This document shows, piece by piece, positions 47,941 through 61,682 of a DNA stretch of 64,000 nucleotides. The notes under the pieces are model-generated. The model made no database searches and was not told where the DNA came from. It worked only from the letters and a program-made list of their open reading frames with translations. Each line of letters starts with the position of its first letter. The stretch's first letter is position 1. A program made the translations under genes and the position numbers. This DNA is from Silene latifolia (taxonomy: Eukaryota; Streptophyta; Magnoliopsida; Caryophyllales; Caryophyllaceae), in the NCBI RefSeq assembly GCF_048544455.1, contig NC_133529.1, forward strand, positions 42,943,456 through 43,007,455. Direction: 5' to 3'.

Positions 47941-49320
47941 TCAAATTGATGATCTACTCATAAGAGAACTAGCAATGTTATTACGAACAATAGCCATGTC
48001 ATTGTCATCATCATTATCATCTGTATCTCCACTATTGTAATTCGATTGATAATCTCCATGAGTGCCCCCATCTACATCATCTTCCTCTTCTACATTAGGC
48101 ATATAGTCGGGGTCTTCATCACACTTGTCAAACTCCTCATCCTTAAGTGCATTTTTTCTGATATAATTGTGTAGCGTCATAGTTACAACAACTACTTTAC
48201 ATTGTGTAGAAAATTTATAACTAGGGATGTTAAACAATATTCTCCATCTATTTTTCCAAACCTCAAACGATCTCTCTATGACGTTTCTAAGAGAAGCGTG
48301 TGCATAATTAAATACTTCGAAGAATCCCGTTGGGGGCTGAGTTGAACGCCTAAAATCAGGAAGATGATAACGTATATGTTTTCCTTTAAAAGGTGCCAAA
48401 TAACCTTTCTTATTCGAATAACCTGCATCAACCACATAATATTTGCCTAAAAAAGAAAATGTTAGTTTAAGAATTAAAAAAAGGTAAAAATATATATATA
48501 TATAGTTACATATAAAATACAGTATTTTTACGTACCTTGTGGGGGGATGTGGGAATATATTTTTCCCTTGTAACTTTTTCTGTGTTGAAGTGAGAATGCG
48601 AGAATCATGAGCGGACCCTTCCCATCCAGCTTTAATGAAAGTGAATAGCAAGTCAAAATTTCAAAATGCCATGACATTTTGCGTTGCGTAATTTTTTCTA
48701 CCGATATAAGGGATCTCGTCCTCCTTAGGAATAATTACTGCACGAACGTGAGTACCATCTATAGCACCTATACACCCTTCAAAATGAGGCCAAAATTTAT
48801 AATCTTCTCGAATCTTACTAGGAACTTCTTTAAAAAGATGATCTGGGGGTCTTATGATGTCTCTAGAAAAAGCTACCAAAGATGTTAGAACCTCGTTAAA
48901 TTTCCTGCTAATTGTTTCTCCTGAATGCTTAAACCTAGTTTGAAGAGTACGATTGGAATGATTATGTGCGCAAATAACCAGAAATATTGCAAGTGCCTCT
49001 TCTGCACGCATCTCTCTAGTTGGATGTAACCCGTAATTAGCCACTAATAAATTGGCTAATTTTATAAAGACATGTGATTCCATCCTAAATGTCCTGTAAC
49101 TTTCACCAAGTGTATTTAGCACTTCAATCACAAATTGCCATCCTGAACAAATTGATGTTCTCACCTTTTGCTTTGAAAGAAATTTAACATAATACTCTGT
49201 GCACACTATCAATCCAAAGGCGACAAGCACATACAGCCTCAGTTTTTCATAGGTTTGTTGTTGAAGCAACACTTCCATGTCCATTTCCGGGTCTTTATTT
49301 TCTGTCTCAGTCTCACTCAT
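47941..49320 (-). pseudogene. PIF/Harbinger transposase (HARBI1-like DDE_Tnp_4)
   Basis: The minus-strand frame starts MSETETENKDPEMDMEVLL. Catalytic blocks are GCIGAIDGTHVRA (first Asp), KYYVVDAGYSNKKGYLAP (second Asp) and RNVIERSFEVWKNRWRIL (Glu), the DDE set of this superfamily. One intron is well defined (donor after 48536, acceptor before 48446 on this strand) and joins PPQ-GKYYVVDAGY. A single in-frame TGA at 48663-48661 breaks ...QNVMAF-NFDLLFT..., where relatives have Cys. The product would be about 430 residues, the normal size. The C-terminal tail is acidic. Together with the Myb-like gene next door this is the usual two-gene Harbinger set. Confidence 0.85.
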
Positions 49321-49672
49321 TGAATATAAATCGAGGTTTTATTCAATATCATAAATATCTATCTCATTCATTCCACCGTCATTTACATCATCAACATTAA
49401 AACCTTCAACATACTATAAAAAGACAAAGTACATAAAATAAAATGTACCATACGATTAAAATTTTAAAAAAAATGCCATACTTGTTTAAATTTCATAAAC
49501 ATCACAACCAAATTAAGTTGCTATATAAGAAATGCCATACTTATTTAAATATCATTAACCACCTAACCAAATTAAACAACTTAAGACTACCATAGCTAAA
49601 ATGACTTCAAATTAAACAACTTAAGAGTAATATAATTAAAATGACTAACATGATAGCAAACACAAATGAAAT

Positions 49673-51105
49673 TTAGCGTCGAGACGTGTGACTTTTCTCT
49701 CTTTTGAGCTCCTCTTCCAGCCAATTAACTCGAATATCATCTTCTTCCAGTGCAATAAATATTTCTCTATATTCACGTTTAACAAATAAACGTGTACCCA
49801 GCATAAATAGCTCACTTTTAGGCTCTATTGATGTAATGTTTTTTAACACAGCTATGCACTCGGTAATACTATATCCAGATTGATCACTCGTTTTGGTATT
49901 TGTAATAGTACTCTCCATCACATTACATATTCTGTCCAGTTGACTTTGCATCAACAAGGCTGTACTTACTTTTGATTTCTTGCCCTTTGATATACTACCT
50001 TTCCCCTCATTCGGTGTCGTTTCCTTTCTTTTCTTTTCATTTAGTTGCTCTTTTTTCGAAGTTACCTCCATGTTTTCCAAATCAACATTTGTCTCATCAA
50101 CCAAATCATCATTAAATTATTCATTAGGTGCATCATATCCTTCATCAAAGTTGGACTGATTCACAATATATGGATTGAAAGAATCATTTCCAGTTGCAAA
50201 TGTTTTAGAAAACATTATTTCCATTTCTTTCAAATTCTCTACACCACCATGTCGAAAGTTAGCTACTTCAGGGTTAACCTGCAATTTTTTTAGAATAAAC
50301 CCTCTAAGTTTATAATATTGTATTACGACATGATATTGAATAATATATTCATAATACTTAAATGTTGTAACTAACATTTTCCTTTTCATCCCACCATGTA
50401 TCATCAGCATCAATGGTTCCTTTTTCGTGATCCCATCCTAGACCAGTCTCGGGGCCAATTAATTGCTTCCATGTCTTATAATAAATTTTTAAAGATTCCC
50501 ATTTATTCTTAAGTTGCGCTTTGTCGTACCTTCGTCTAGTTCTAAGTTAAAATTTTCTCACCACATTTTCCCATCCTACTCTATTAAAGTGTGTATTAGG
50601 CCTATTTCCAACATGAACCTCTTCAGCGCATATTTCACAAAATATCTTTGTTGTTATTCGATCCCAATTTGCCTTCTCTTTTTTCGGAACAAAATTTGAA
50701 GGATCAGTAGGTCGTACTCGATGTTGACTTTTCATCATCTTTGGATGATAAATCTAGCAATTCAAGCTCACAATCATATTTAAGACATAAATACAAAGAT
50801 AACAGACTATAGTTTAAAGCTACACAAATCCCAAACCTGATCATTAATGCAAGAATTTAATAATCCAGTCATAGATTGAGATGTTGAAAAATCATGTACG
50901 CCATAATCAACAGGTTGTTTTCCTTAAAATATAAATTTTAAATAAGAAGCAAGAAATTAATTCAACCACACTTGGTAAAATAAAATGGTAACTACAATTT
51001 GAAGAGGCTTACCATAGATGAGGGTGCTCTAGGAGTAACTCTGACGTTAGGGTTAGTGTTGTTGTTCTCTGTTGAATAAGGAGTTGAAGCAAATCTTCGA
51101 TGCAT
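49673..51105 (-). pseudogene. Harbinger-associated Myb/SANT-like DNA-binding protein, multi-exon
   Basis: A likely first exon at 51105-51013 (MHRRFASTPYSTENNNTNPN..., donor ATG/gtaagc) is followed by an exon at about 50738-50547. The latter carries WDRITTKIFCEICAEEVHVGNRPNTHFNRVGWENVVRKF, the Myb_DNA-bind_3 block. Further pieces give LVWDHEKGTIDADDTWWD and, at 50104-49673, a Lys/Glu-rich tail with VSTALLMQSQLDRICNVMEST. In active Harbinger elements this partner binds DNA and helps import the transposase. In-frame stops between the pieces indicate decay. It lies upstream of, and in the same direction as, the transposase. Confidence 0.7.
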
Positions 51106-51192
51106 TTTGTTTCGTCTATTGAAAATAAAATTAACATCAATAGGATGCACAAGAATTCATCAATGTTCTTGCCATTAAATTTTTCATTTATT

Positions 51193-51304
51193 CTTGTTTA
51201 AGACCATGTTAACTTAAGACGGTGTGCTATTACACCTGAGTAAAATAAAGATGTAAATGTAAAGAGTTTGTGAGAGGCCTTAAGTTAAGACGATCTTAAA
51301 CAAG
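51193..51304. repeat. Small inverted-repeat element, possible MITE
   Basis: CTTGTTTAAGACCATGTTAA at the left is mirrored by CTTAAGTTAAGACGATCTTA...CAAG at the right over 112 bp. A clear target duplication was not found. Confidence 0.4.
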
Positions 51305-52251
51305 ACTAACTATAAACTCTTTTTAAGGTCGTCTTAACTTAAGACTATATCATAACGCTTTTTATATTCCGCTGTAAATTATCTTATCAGACTCTCTAAC
51401 TATATCTTCCTAGTGAATTCTATAGTTACCATAAGAAAAAGAAGCAGAATGATACCATCAATCGACTAAAGTTCATTGTTATTATATCCCATCTTACTAT
51501 CTCTCTCTTTCTCTGGTTCAAACCAAATCATGTCCCTGTATATTTCTTTTCATTTCATGCTATCAAGGAATCCCACCCCCTTTACTCATATCCAAACCAA
51601 AGCTTAATCTTCAAGCAATACTTATTAATTCAATACCAATCCACACCATAGATCTACTTTTAATCTTAAATTCCTAATTCGCTATAATAATTTTCACATA
51701 TTCTGAACTGTAATACTCAAGTTCCACTAAAATTAAATAATCAATTTACAGCCTCTTGATAATCTCATTAACATAAACAAAATCAAATATGAAAAAAAAA
51801 TCATTGTAAAAGAAGGATGATTATAAACACAGTAATAAACCAATTTAAAAGATGAAGGAGAAAAAGTACCTGGTACTTATACGAATGTTAGGGATTAGAG
51901 AAGAGGTATGGATGTGTGATGAGAGGAATAAGAACAATTTTAATTTTTATAAGAGGCAAAAAAATCTTGGAACTGGTATTTGGCGGTATTTTTTTTGAGG
52001 TTTGGCGGTCAAATAGCACAAGAGCAGCGTGAAAATAGAAACAGAATTAGCAATTTCTGTTTCTAGGGGTCAATTTTACAATTTCTGTTTAATAAAACTA
52101 GTTTTTAGTTTCCTAAAAAGTAGTGTTTGACACAGTTTCTATTTTTTCAGTTGAAAAAACACTTGAAAAATGGGGCCAAACACCATCTTCGTTTACCTGC
52201 GAAGTTTACAAGACTTTTGGGTTGACATTATGTTTACGCTGATAGGTTATA
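51305..52251. other. 5' flank of the Myb-like gene, likely Harbinger end region
   Basis: The stretch is AT-rich with no coding sequence. A splice-like border at about 51870 could mark a 5'-UTR exon of the minus-strand Myb-like gene. Near 52170, GGGGCCAAACACC resembles common Harbinger terminal words, but a matching left end was not found. Confidence 0.3.
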
Positions 52252-52260
52252 CTTTCTCTA

Positions 52261-52701
52261 GGGAAAATGCATGCGGTGCCCTTGAAGTTTCGAATTTTAC
52301 CTGAAATAGCCAATTTTTTGTTCTGGAAAACTTTAAGAGGCTATAACTCGTATCTACGAGTTCAAAAAGTGATAATTTTTTTTTCAAATCGATTATCTTT
52401 CCGAGAACTACGATTTGAAAAAAATTGTCGTATTTGGACCCCGTGGCTAGGAGTTTTTGTACGTCAAAGTTTTTTTTTACCGAACAAACTTTGAGTGACC
52501 ATATCTCTTGGTCATGAAATCCAAACTCAACAATTTTTTTTTCAAATCGTAGTTCTCGGAAAGATAATCAATTTGAAAAAAAAAAATCGTCACTTTCTGA
52601 GCTCGTAAACACGAGTTATAGCCTCTTAAAGTTTTCCGGATAAAAAAATTTGGTGTTTCGGGCAAAACATCAAAGTTCAAGGGCACCACATGCATTTTCC
52701 G
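52261..52701. mobile_element. Mutator-like MITE C, 9-bp target duplication
   Basis: The 441-bp element starts GGGAAAATGCATGCGGTGCC and ends GGCACCACATGCATTTTCCG. The duplication CTTTCTCTA is at 52252-52260 and 52702-52710. Its inverted ends are about 180 bp, so the element is nearly all hairpin. Confidence 0.87.
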
Positions 52702-53154
52702 CTTTCTCTATTTTATTCAATTTTATACATTCACTTTATACATTTATATCTATGTTCGTTTTCTGTTGTTCATATCTTCAGTTACATATTAATAACAATT
52801 TGATATTCACAATGTACTCGGTAAAACAATTTAAACCAGATCTCACATGACTATTTTTTATGCTATATATTAGAAGTTGTATCGAAGATTCTCTCAACTT
52901 ATGAATAATGTCCAAAAATATAGAACTGAAAGGAATGAAGGGGGTAGTTCAAATAAAAAGGTTGGACTGTATAATAATTAGATGAGGCTATATCTTACCC
53001 ACTACTCCCTCCATTCAACTCCACTTTGCAACTATGCTTTATGCACAGATATTAAGGCAATGGTGAAAAAATAATAAAAAGACAACTCTTCAAGTAAAAC
53101 TGCTTTATTAGGGGAAAATCAAGTTGTGTTAAGCATATGATTTAGGAGGTAATA

Positions 53155-54414
53155 CTCCCTCCAAAATGTGCTATATGATTACAAAACCCCACCAAATAAT
53201 ACAAGAGTTTAAAAAACCCCACCATTTCCTGCCAAAAAGCATCAAATCAGCAAGTACACTTAATCCTTAACATAACCTGAAACCATCCTCCACAATTATA
53301 GACTTCTTGAGCCAACAAAATTACACATTACATCCTCTAAAAAAATTACAGTTTTCAGTCAAAAAATTACACATACATTAAATTATAAAGCCAAAAAAAT
53401 TACACAAACATTAAATTAAAATGTCGGGCAAGTGTCTTTCAGAAGATGCTAGGCAGGAAGTGGCCATTTACATGCTCCAGCAGTCAAAACAAGGCAAACT
53501 CGGTCGTGGTGCATTGAAGGAAGCAGCTGTGAGATTTGGAGTTAAGAAAAGAACAGTGTCAGATATTTGGAAGCTTGCAAATTAGCCAAGATTAGTTGGT
53601 CAAATGTTAGATGTCAAAAGCAAAAGAATTGGCAACAAGAATAGGAAACGTTTACTACCTGACATAGAGCAAATAAAAGCACTTGAATGGGGTCAAAGCG
53701 ACACCATGAGTAGGGTATCAGAAAACACCGGAGTTTCAGTGGGAACAGTCCACTCATGGGTTTGTGAAGGTTTACTGAAACCACACTCAAGCCCACCAAA
53801 TCCTCAACTCACTGATGCAAATAAGGTCCACAGATTGAAGCATGCTTTGAAGTGCTTAGTAGTTGAACATGTTGTACAAGAATTTTTAGATTTAAATGCA
53901 ATGCCAAGCACAAAATTCAAATTTGCAGAGATGAGCAACATAATACACATGGATGAGAAGTGGTTTTACATTACTTATGATGGTCACAAGTTTTATGTGG
54001 TTGAAGGGGAAGAGTTGCCATATAGGAGTTGTCAATCAAAGAGGTATATCACGAAAGTAATGTTTATGTGTGCATAGTAGGCCAATTTATTCAGAAGATG
54101 GGGAGATACTCTTTGACGGGAAAATTGACATGTTCCCTTTCACTAAACAACAACCAGTAGAAAGGAGCAGTAGAAATAGACCAAGGGGAACATTGGAGAC
54201 AAAGCCAATTGACTCAATCACAAAACAAGTTACAAGGCAATGTATTATTGAACAAGTGATTCCAGCAATCAAGAGTAAATGGCCTGAAGGAGCAAATAAA
54301 CATATATTCATACAACAAGATAATGCAAGGTCTCATATAAAGAACAATGACCCAGATTTTATGGTTGTTGCAAACACAGATGGGTATGCAATATACAAAG
54401 GTTGTTCATTATAA
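53155..54414 (+). pseudogene. Plant mariner-like element with broken transposase
   Basis: A TA (53153-53154) precedes CTCCCTCCAAAATGTGC, a Stowaway/mariner-type left end. A first frame at 53421 (MSGKCLSEDARQEVAIYML...) ends in TAG at 53583-53585. The next at 53604-54077 has a helix-turn-helix region and NIIHMDEKWFYI (first catalytic Asp), then SKRYITKVMFMCA. A third, after a frame change near 54075, gives FDGKIDMFPF, QRSSRNRP-like and HIFIQQDNARSH (second Asp). The right part, including the third Asp and the right end, is cut off at about 54414 by a gag-like fossil. It represents the autonomous relative of Stowaway MITEs. Confidence 0.8.
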
Positions 54415-54660
54415 TTTCTTGCTCTAATCACTCTTATGGTCCTTGTGTCGTTAGCCATTGGTGTTGGAAACCGAACTTCCAAGGGTGAAACGTAAATTGG
54501 TTCTAAATCCTCACTTACTTCACTCAACTCACTATCCTCCCTTCTTCTTGGAGGTCTTTGATAGAATGGATTTTAGAATAACCAATCGAAAGAACTTCTT
54601 GGACTTGGGTTTACTTCTTGATTAAGATACTCTCCTTGGTTATTAGGCATAAATCTCACT
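54415..54660 (-). mobile_element. Fossil gag fragment of an LTR retroelement
   Basis: The minus strand carries a start-like MPNNQGEYLNQE and then PLEVRFPTPMANDTRTIRVI, which resembles the gag N terminus of Athila/Tat-type elements. Only this piece is present. It sits between the mariner remnant and a plastid insertion. Confidence 0.45.
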
Positions 54661-54748
54661 TCACACTAAACAAGAAACGTTAGAAGTTAGAACTACCACT
54701 TAATTGACACAAGTAAGAGTGAATTATGTAAAACACAAAACCATTAAG

Positions 54749-54990
54749 GACCAACTCTAGGTCCAATAGAAGCAAGCCCTACAGCCAATCCAACAGCAAT
54801 AACGGAAGTGGCAGAAATCAGTAGATTCATGATAGATAAGTTCCTCACAAAAAAAAAAGAAATGGTTAATGATACAATGAACCAATGAATTAGAACTTAA
54901 TTATTCCATTGGAATATCCATCTAGTAGAAAGAATTAAAAACGCCAAATTTTAATTAATATATTATTAGATCATTAGTTAGATCATTAGA
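54749..54990 (-). pseudogene. atpH: Plastid DNA insertion: 5' part of atpH and its leader
   Basis: The minus strand from 54830 reads [27 protein letters not shown], the start of the ATP synthase CF0 subunit c (normally [27 protein letters not shown]). About 27 codons are present and then the match stops. The AT-rich stretch to about 54990 looks like the plastid atpI-atpH spacer. This is a nuclear plastid insertion (NUPT), not a working gene. Several substitutions show it is not very recent. Confidence 0.8.
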
Positions 54991-55009
54991 AAAGCTTCAT
55001 CTTTTTTAG

Positions 55010-57140
<2,131 letters not shown>

Positions 57141-58385
57141 TGTAACACCCCGTTCCAAACCGGGTCGGGAGCGGTTACTTATGATAGCTCACCAGGCTGT
57201 GTACATGGCCCAGGGATCAACACGGGTCTTTTATAGCGCATTTTGTCCTCACTCATGCGCATCCCGGGAACCTTCCCAGGAGGTCACCCATCCTAAGACT
57301 ACTCTCAGCCAAGCACGCTTAACTGTGGAGTTCTTTCGCATGGATATCAAGAAAAGAAAGTACACTTTGTTGATATGAGTAGTACATTCAATCCCTTTAA
57401 GCACTAGTCATTCAAGCCTATCACTGAACCTCTTCAATTAACGTGGGGTGTTACAATCACCCCCACTTGAAGAACGCAACGTCCTCGTTGCGCCTGAGAG
57501 CATAACCGATAACCCAGAATCCTCCCCCGCTAGGTAGGTGATCACAATGGAGCGTATAACAACTGCCTCCAGGAGCGTATAACAATCGCCTCCCATCACC
57601 ACATGGTCGCAGGGTTGCTCTGATGCAACTTGTAACACCCTTCATCGGAGATAGTTTGAGAAACACCTTGTCACCTACCTCGAACTCCAAAGGTCGTTGT
57701 CTTATATCTATGATAAAACAGGAAATATAATTATAATAAAAAAATATATAAAAATATATAAAAATATAATAATAAAATTAATATAATAATTATATTATTA
57801 GAGTAAATTCCATGTGTAAATACAAGATATAAAATTAATTTATCCTAAAAAATATGTTTTAGGATAATTCATAATTTAAAGAGTAAAAGATAAAGTGAGC
57901 ATTCATATTTACTATATTTCATAAATATTATATGATTCTCTTTATTTATATTTTAATGATTACATAATTATTATTTAGCTATATATTTTATAATAAATAA
58001 GTAATCATTAATTTATTATAAATATATAGCTAAATATCAATTATGTAATCATTAAAATATAAATAAAGACAATCATATAATATTTATAAAATATAGTAAA
58101 TATGAATGCACACTTTATCTTTTACTCTTTAAATTATGACTTATCATAAAACATATTTTTTAAGATAAATTGATTTTATATCTTGTATTTACACATGGAA
58201 TTTACTCTAATAATATAATTATTATATTAATTTTATTATTATATTTTTATATATTTTATTATTATAATTATATTTCCTATTTTATCATATATAGAAACTA
58301 TAAGTATCTCGCGTTAAGTTTCGAGGGCGAAACTTTTTAGAAGTAGGGGAGATTGTAACACTCTAGGTTTGGGCCGGGGTGTTAC
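57141..58385 (-). mobile_element. Fossil Ty3/gypsy element, rearranged, with 5-bp target duplication
   Basis: The element runs from TGTAACACCCCG to CGGGGTGTTACA and is flanked by CAAGT on both sides (57136-57140, 58386-58390). An LTR occupies about 57141-57455, followed by a polypurine-like tract and pol C-terminal sequence (EFEVGDKVFLKLSPMKGV, minus strand). A foldback element lies within it. A short oppositely oriented LTR-start piece closes the right end. It is broken and lacks most internal parts. Confidence 0.7.
57709..58289. mobile_element. Foldback element, near-perfect 581-bp palindrome
   Basis: TATGATAAAACAGGAAATAT at the left is mirrored by ATATTTCCTATTTTATCATA at the right. The two arms of about 285 bp match almost throughout, with centre near 58000. 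It is extremely AT-rich and has no coding sequence. If transcribed it would form one long hairpin. Confidence 0.85.
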
Positions 58386-58690
58386 ACAAGTTATTTAAGA
58401 ATGTAACTTTAGTCCTTAATACTATAACTTCAGTTGTATAGTCCATTTTATATCTTATTTTGAGTTTATATAACTTTATTTTGTTCTGAGTGTAACTTTA
58501 GTTTACTGACTGTGTAACTCTAGTCCATAATAGTATAACTTTAATCCTTTTTGGAAAATTAATTTAAGTTTTTTAAAATTTAAGACAAATTAATAGAATT
58601 TTAGTTCTAGTGTAACTTTAGTCCATGACGGTGTAACTTTAGTAATTTTAAGTTATTTTTATATAAAATTTGAATTATGACAACTTTAAT
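58386..58690. repeat. ACTAAAGTTATAC repeat field, right part
   Basis: Several GTAACTTTAGTCC-type words continue the field interrupted by the gypsy fossil. A TATATATATAG tract ends it, followed by GAGGCGGGATCTCGTGAG, a word of the kind found at non-autonomous element ends. Confidence 0.55.
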
Positions 58691-60079
58691 ATATATATAT
58701 AGAGGCGGGATCTCGTGAGTTTGGTTCTTACGGTGAGTTGTGAGTTTGAAAAATCTCAGCCATTAGATCAAAAGAAACCAATGGTTGAGATAGAATACAC
58801 GATGAGATGAGTCCATCTAAAAAATCTGAATAAAATAAAAACACGTTATCCAAACAAACACCCTCCCTCATAGTCTCTCTTCAACCTCCTGTATACAACA
58901 CCCATAAATTATCACAAATCAAAATACATTTTAATTTCTTACAAACTGCATTCTCGTTTATTAAATAATCGTTGATATGAATTCCAATTATAACAAATTC
59001 GATTTCGAGTTAGGCGTCGGATCAAATAATCATTTATTCAAATCTCTAAATCAACCTAAAAAAAAAATCGGGAAAAGAAAACTGTCTTCATCCCAGTAAT
59101 TGAAGGCAGTGGAGATGGACGGCGAAGATGGTGAGTTGGGGGGTGGAGGATGGAGAATCGAACTGAGTTAAGGAAGGTGCATCGGTGAGTCAGATCGAAG
59201 GCGAGTCGTCGAGTCCGTCGAGGTCGTCGTCGCCAACGCCTTCGATGTGTTGGGGGGTTGCGGTGGAGAGACGGAGGAGAGGACATTAGCAGGTTGCTCG
59301 TGGTAACTAGCTGCGCGTCGGAGATCGAATTTGGGTTGCTCGTACCAGCTTACATCTCCGACTCAGTCGATCGTCTGCTTTGTGCTTGTGTTTTCGCCAT
59401 TGTTGTAGATCGTCTTTCTATTACTGATGCTGCTTGTTTACTAAGCGAAGAGGATTAGAAGAGGCCGTCGTGATGTATGCGTGACACAGTTGTAGCACGA
59501 TGGTCGGATTGATTGAGGAGTGTTTTTATCAGATCAGTCGTTATATATCGATGACAGGACTAGAGCGTTAGTTGAGTCATACGCTAAAGATCAGACTTTG
59601 TTCTTCAGTGAATTTTGGAATTCAATTATCAAGCTTGGTAATGTGGGTGTAATTGAGGCTGGAGAAGTGCGAGTGAACTGCAGGAGAGCAAACTGAGTGA
59701 AAATACATGAATGAGGCAAGCGAGACTGCGAGACACAAAGGAAACGAGAATAAGGCTTGTGAATTTCCGGGCATTGTTGAGAGTTATTGTGAAGTTAAAA
59801 GTTTATGTTTAATAATGCAGAATTTATCATTCTTTTATATTCTTACTAAAATCCGGGATTCTCTGTAACATTAGAATTCAGGATCATTTGTGTGTTCAGA
59901 AATCAATAATCTTACTTTCAGGTTCTAATTACGGAGTATTATACAACATAACCATATACAACGAAGTAGGCTAACTTGTAGTAACGCGTTGACAGCGTGA
60001 CAAATAGCTTAATCATCGTCTTATAATCGTAAAATATGATAAAAAAGAGTAAAAAATATAAAAGTAGTAAAAAAAATCA
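58691..60079. other. Unassigned segment with a GC-rich patch
   Basis: The patch at 59090-59460 is clearly richer in G and C than its surroundings and has short open frames on both strands (for example 59258-59458 on plus). I recognise no protein. It could be a captured or decayed gene piece. The rest holds nothing that I can name. Confidence 0.3.
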
Positions 60080-61184
60080 AAGTGACACTGGAATTACATC
60101 ACAATAACAGCAGAAAAATAGTAGAATAACAGCACAATAACACGTGGTAAAAAAAGAAAAAAATCAAAGTCGTAAAAAAAGTCAAAGTAGCACCGGAATA
60201 ACGTCACAATAACACCAGAATAACAGCATAATAACATGCGGTAAAAAAAGAGTAAAAAAATAATAGTAAAAAAAAATCAAATTAGTAAAAAAATCAAAGT
60301 GACACCGGAATAACATCACAATAACACCAGAATAACAGCACAATAACATGCAGTAAAAAAGAGTAAAAAAATCAAATTAGTAAAAAAAATCACAGTAGTA
60401 AAAAAATCAAGGGATATTCTACGGTGTACCCTCGTGGTTTTCGGTTTTCTACGTTGTACCCCTCCTTTTTTTATATTCTATGGTGTACCCCTAAACTCTA
60501 TACATTAATCTATACCATGACCTTATTTATTATCTTTGCTAAGTTAGTTTCTTAAATGACCTATTAAATTATCTATTTATCATTCCAATTACTCGATAAC
60601 CTACTCATTTACTTATTAGTTCGCCGAATTACTCATTAGCTCACTATATAGTATACGAAACTAACTAAAAGTTCAAAAAATCTCCATTATCATATCACGA
60701 ATCATAACAGATGTTCTTAATAGTAGTTGATGCTTATTAAAAGTGATTTGTGATGTTTCTCATATAGAATGGTGATACAACATTAATAAGTCAAGATAAA
60801 GGTCAAAGTACGATCGTTTGATAGTGATAAAGTTAATGGAGAGTTAAATGGGGTTATGATGGAGAAATAAGTAAGAAGTTTAGGGGTACATTGTAGAATT
60901 AAAAAAAAGGAGGGGTACAACATAGAAAACCGAAAAACTCAGGGGTACACCGTAGAATATCCCAAAAATCAAAGTGACACCGGAATAACATCACAATAAT
61001 AGCAGAATAACAGTAGAATAACAGCACAATAACTTGTGGTAAAAAAGGAAAAAAAAAATCAAAGTCGTAAAAAAAATCAAAGTAACAGCAGAATAACATC
61101 ACAATAACAGCGGAATAACAATAACATGTGGTAAAAAAAAAAGAAAAAAAAATCAGTCAAAGTCGTTAAAAAATCAAGTTAAAA
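60080..61184. repeat. Minisatellite of about 110-bp units, split by a MITE
   Basis: Units built on AAAGTGACACCGGAATAACA, then CACAATAACAxCAGAATAACAGCACAATAACATG and an A-rich linker, recur near 60080, 60190, 60300, 60975 and 61083. A Mutator-like MITE sits inside the third unit's linker. The array runs into the N gap. Confidence 0.8.
60411..60963. mobile_element. Mutator-like MITE D, 9-bp target duplication
   Basis: The 553-bp element starts GGGATATTCTACGGTGTACC and ends GGTACACCGTAGAATATCCC. The duplication AAAAATCAA is at 60402-60410 and 60964-60972. Inverted ends are about 70 bp. Confidence 0.88.
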
Positions 61185-61682
61185 NNNNNNNNNNNNNNNN
61201 NNNNNNNNNNNNNNNNNNNNNNNNNNNNNNNNNNNNNNNNNNNNNNNNNNNNNNNNNNNNNNNNNNNNNNNNNNNNNNNNNNNNNNNNNNNNNNNNNNNN
61301 NNNNNNNNNNNNNNNNNNNNNNNNNNNNNNNNNNNNNNNNNNNNNNNNNNNNNNNNNNNNNNNNNNNNNNNNNNNNNNNNNNNNNNNNNNNNNNNNNNNN
61401 NNNNNNNNNNNNNNNNNNNNNNNNNNNNNNNNNNNNNNNNNNNNNNNNNNNNNNNNNNNNNNNNNNNNNNNNNNNNNNNNNNNNNNNNNNNNNNNNNNNN
61501 NNNNNNNNNNNNNNNNNNNNNNNNNNNNNNNNNNNNNNNNNNNNNNNNNNNNNNNNNNNNNNNNNNNNNNNNNNNNNNNNNNNNNNNNNNNNNNNNNNNN
61601 NNNNNNNNNNNNNNNNNNNNNNNNNNNNNNNNNNNNNNNNNNNNNNNNNNNNNNNNNNNNNNNNNNNNNNNNNNNNNNNNNN
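61185..61682. other. Assembly gap (498 N)
   Basis: An unbroken run of N follows the minisatellite and precedes the copia fossil. The collapsed or unresolved minisatellite is the likely cause. Confidence 0.99.

Noticed and set aside
53005-53040. Complete Stowaway MITE at CTCCCTCCATTCAACTCC
   Set aside because: Only the left end is present. No mirrored right end was found before the mariner element begins, so it is at most a fragment.
57181-57378. Open frame on plus strand
   Set aside because: It lies within a gypsy LTR and resembles no protein. LTRs of this type often contain chance frames.
59056-59458. Opposed frames rich in Arg/Pro and in hydrophobics in the GC-rich patch
   Set aside because: They overlap on opposite strands and reflect composition. 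No domain, splice signal or start context supports a gene, so I list the patch only as unassigned.
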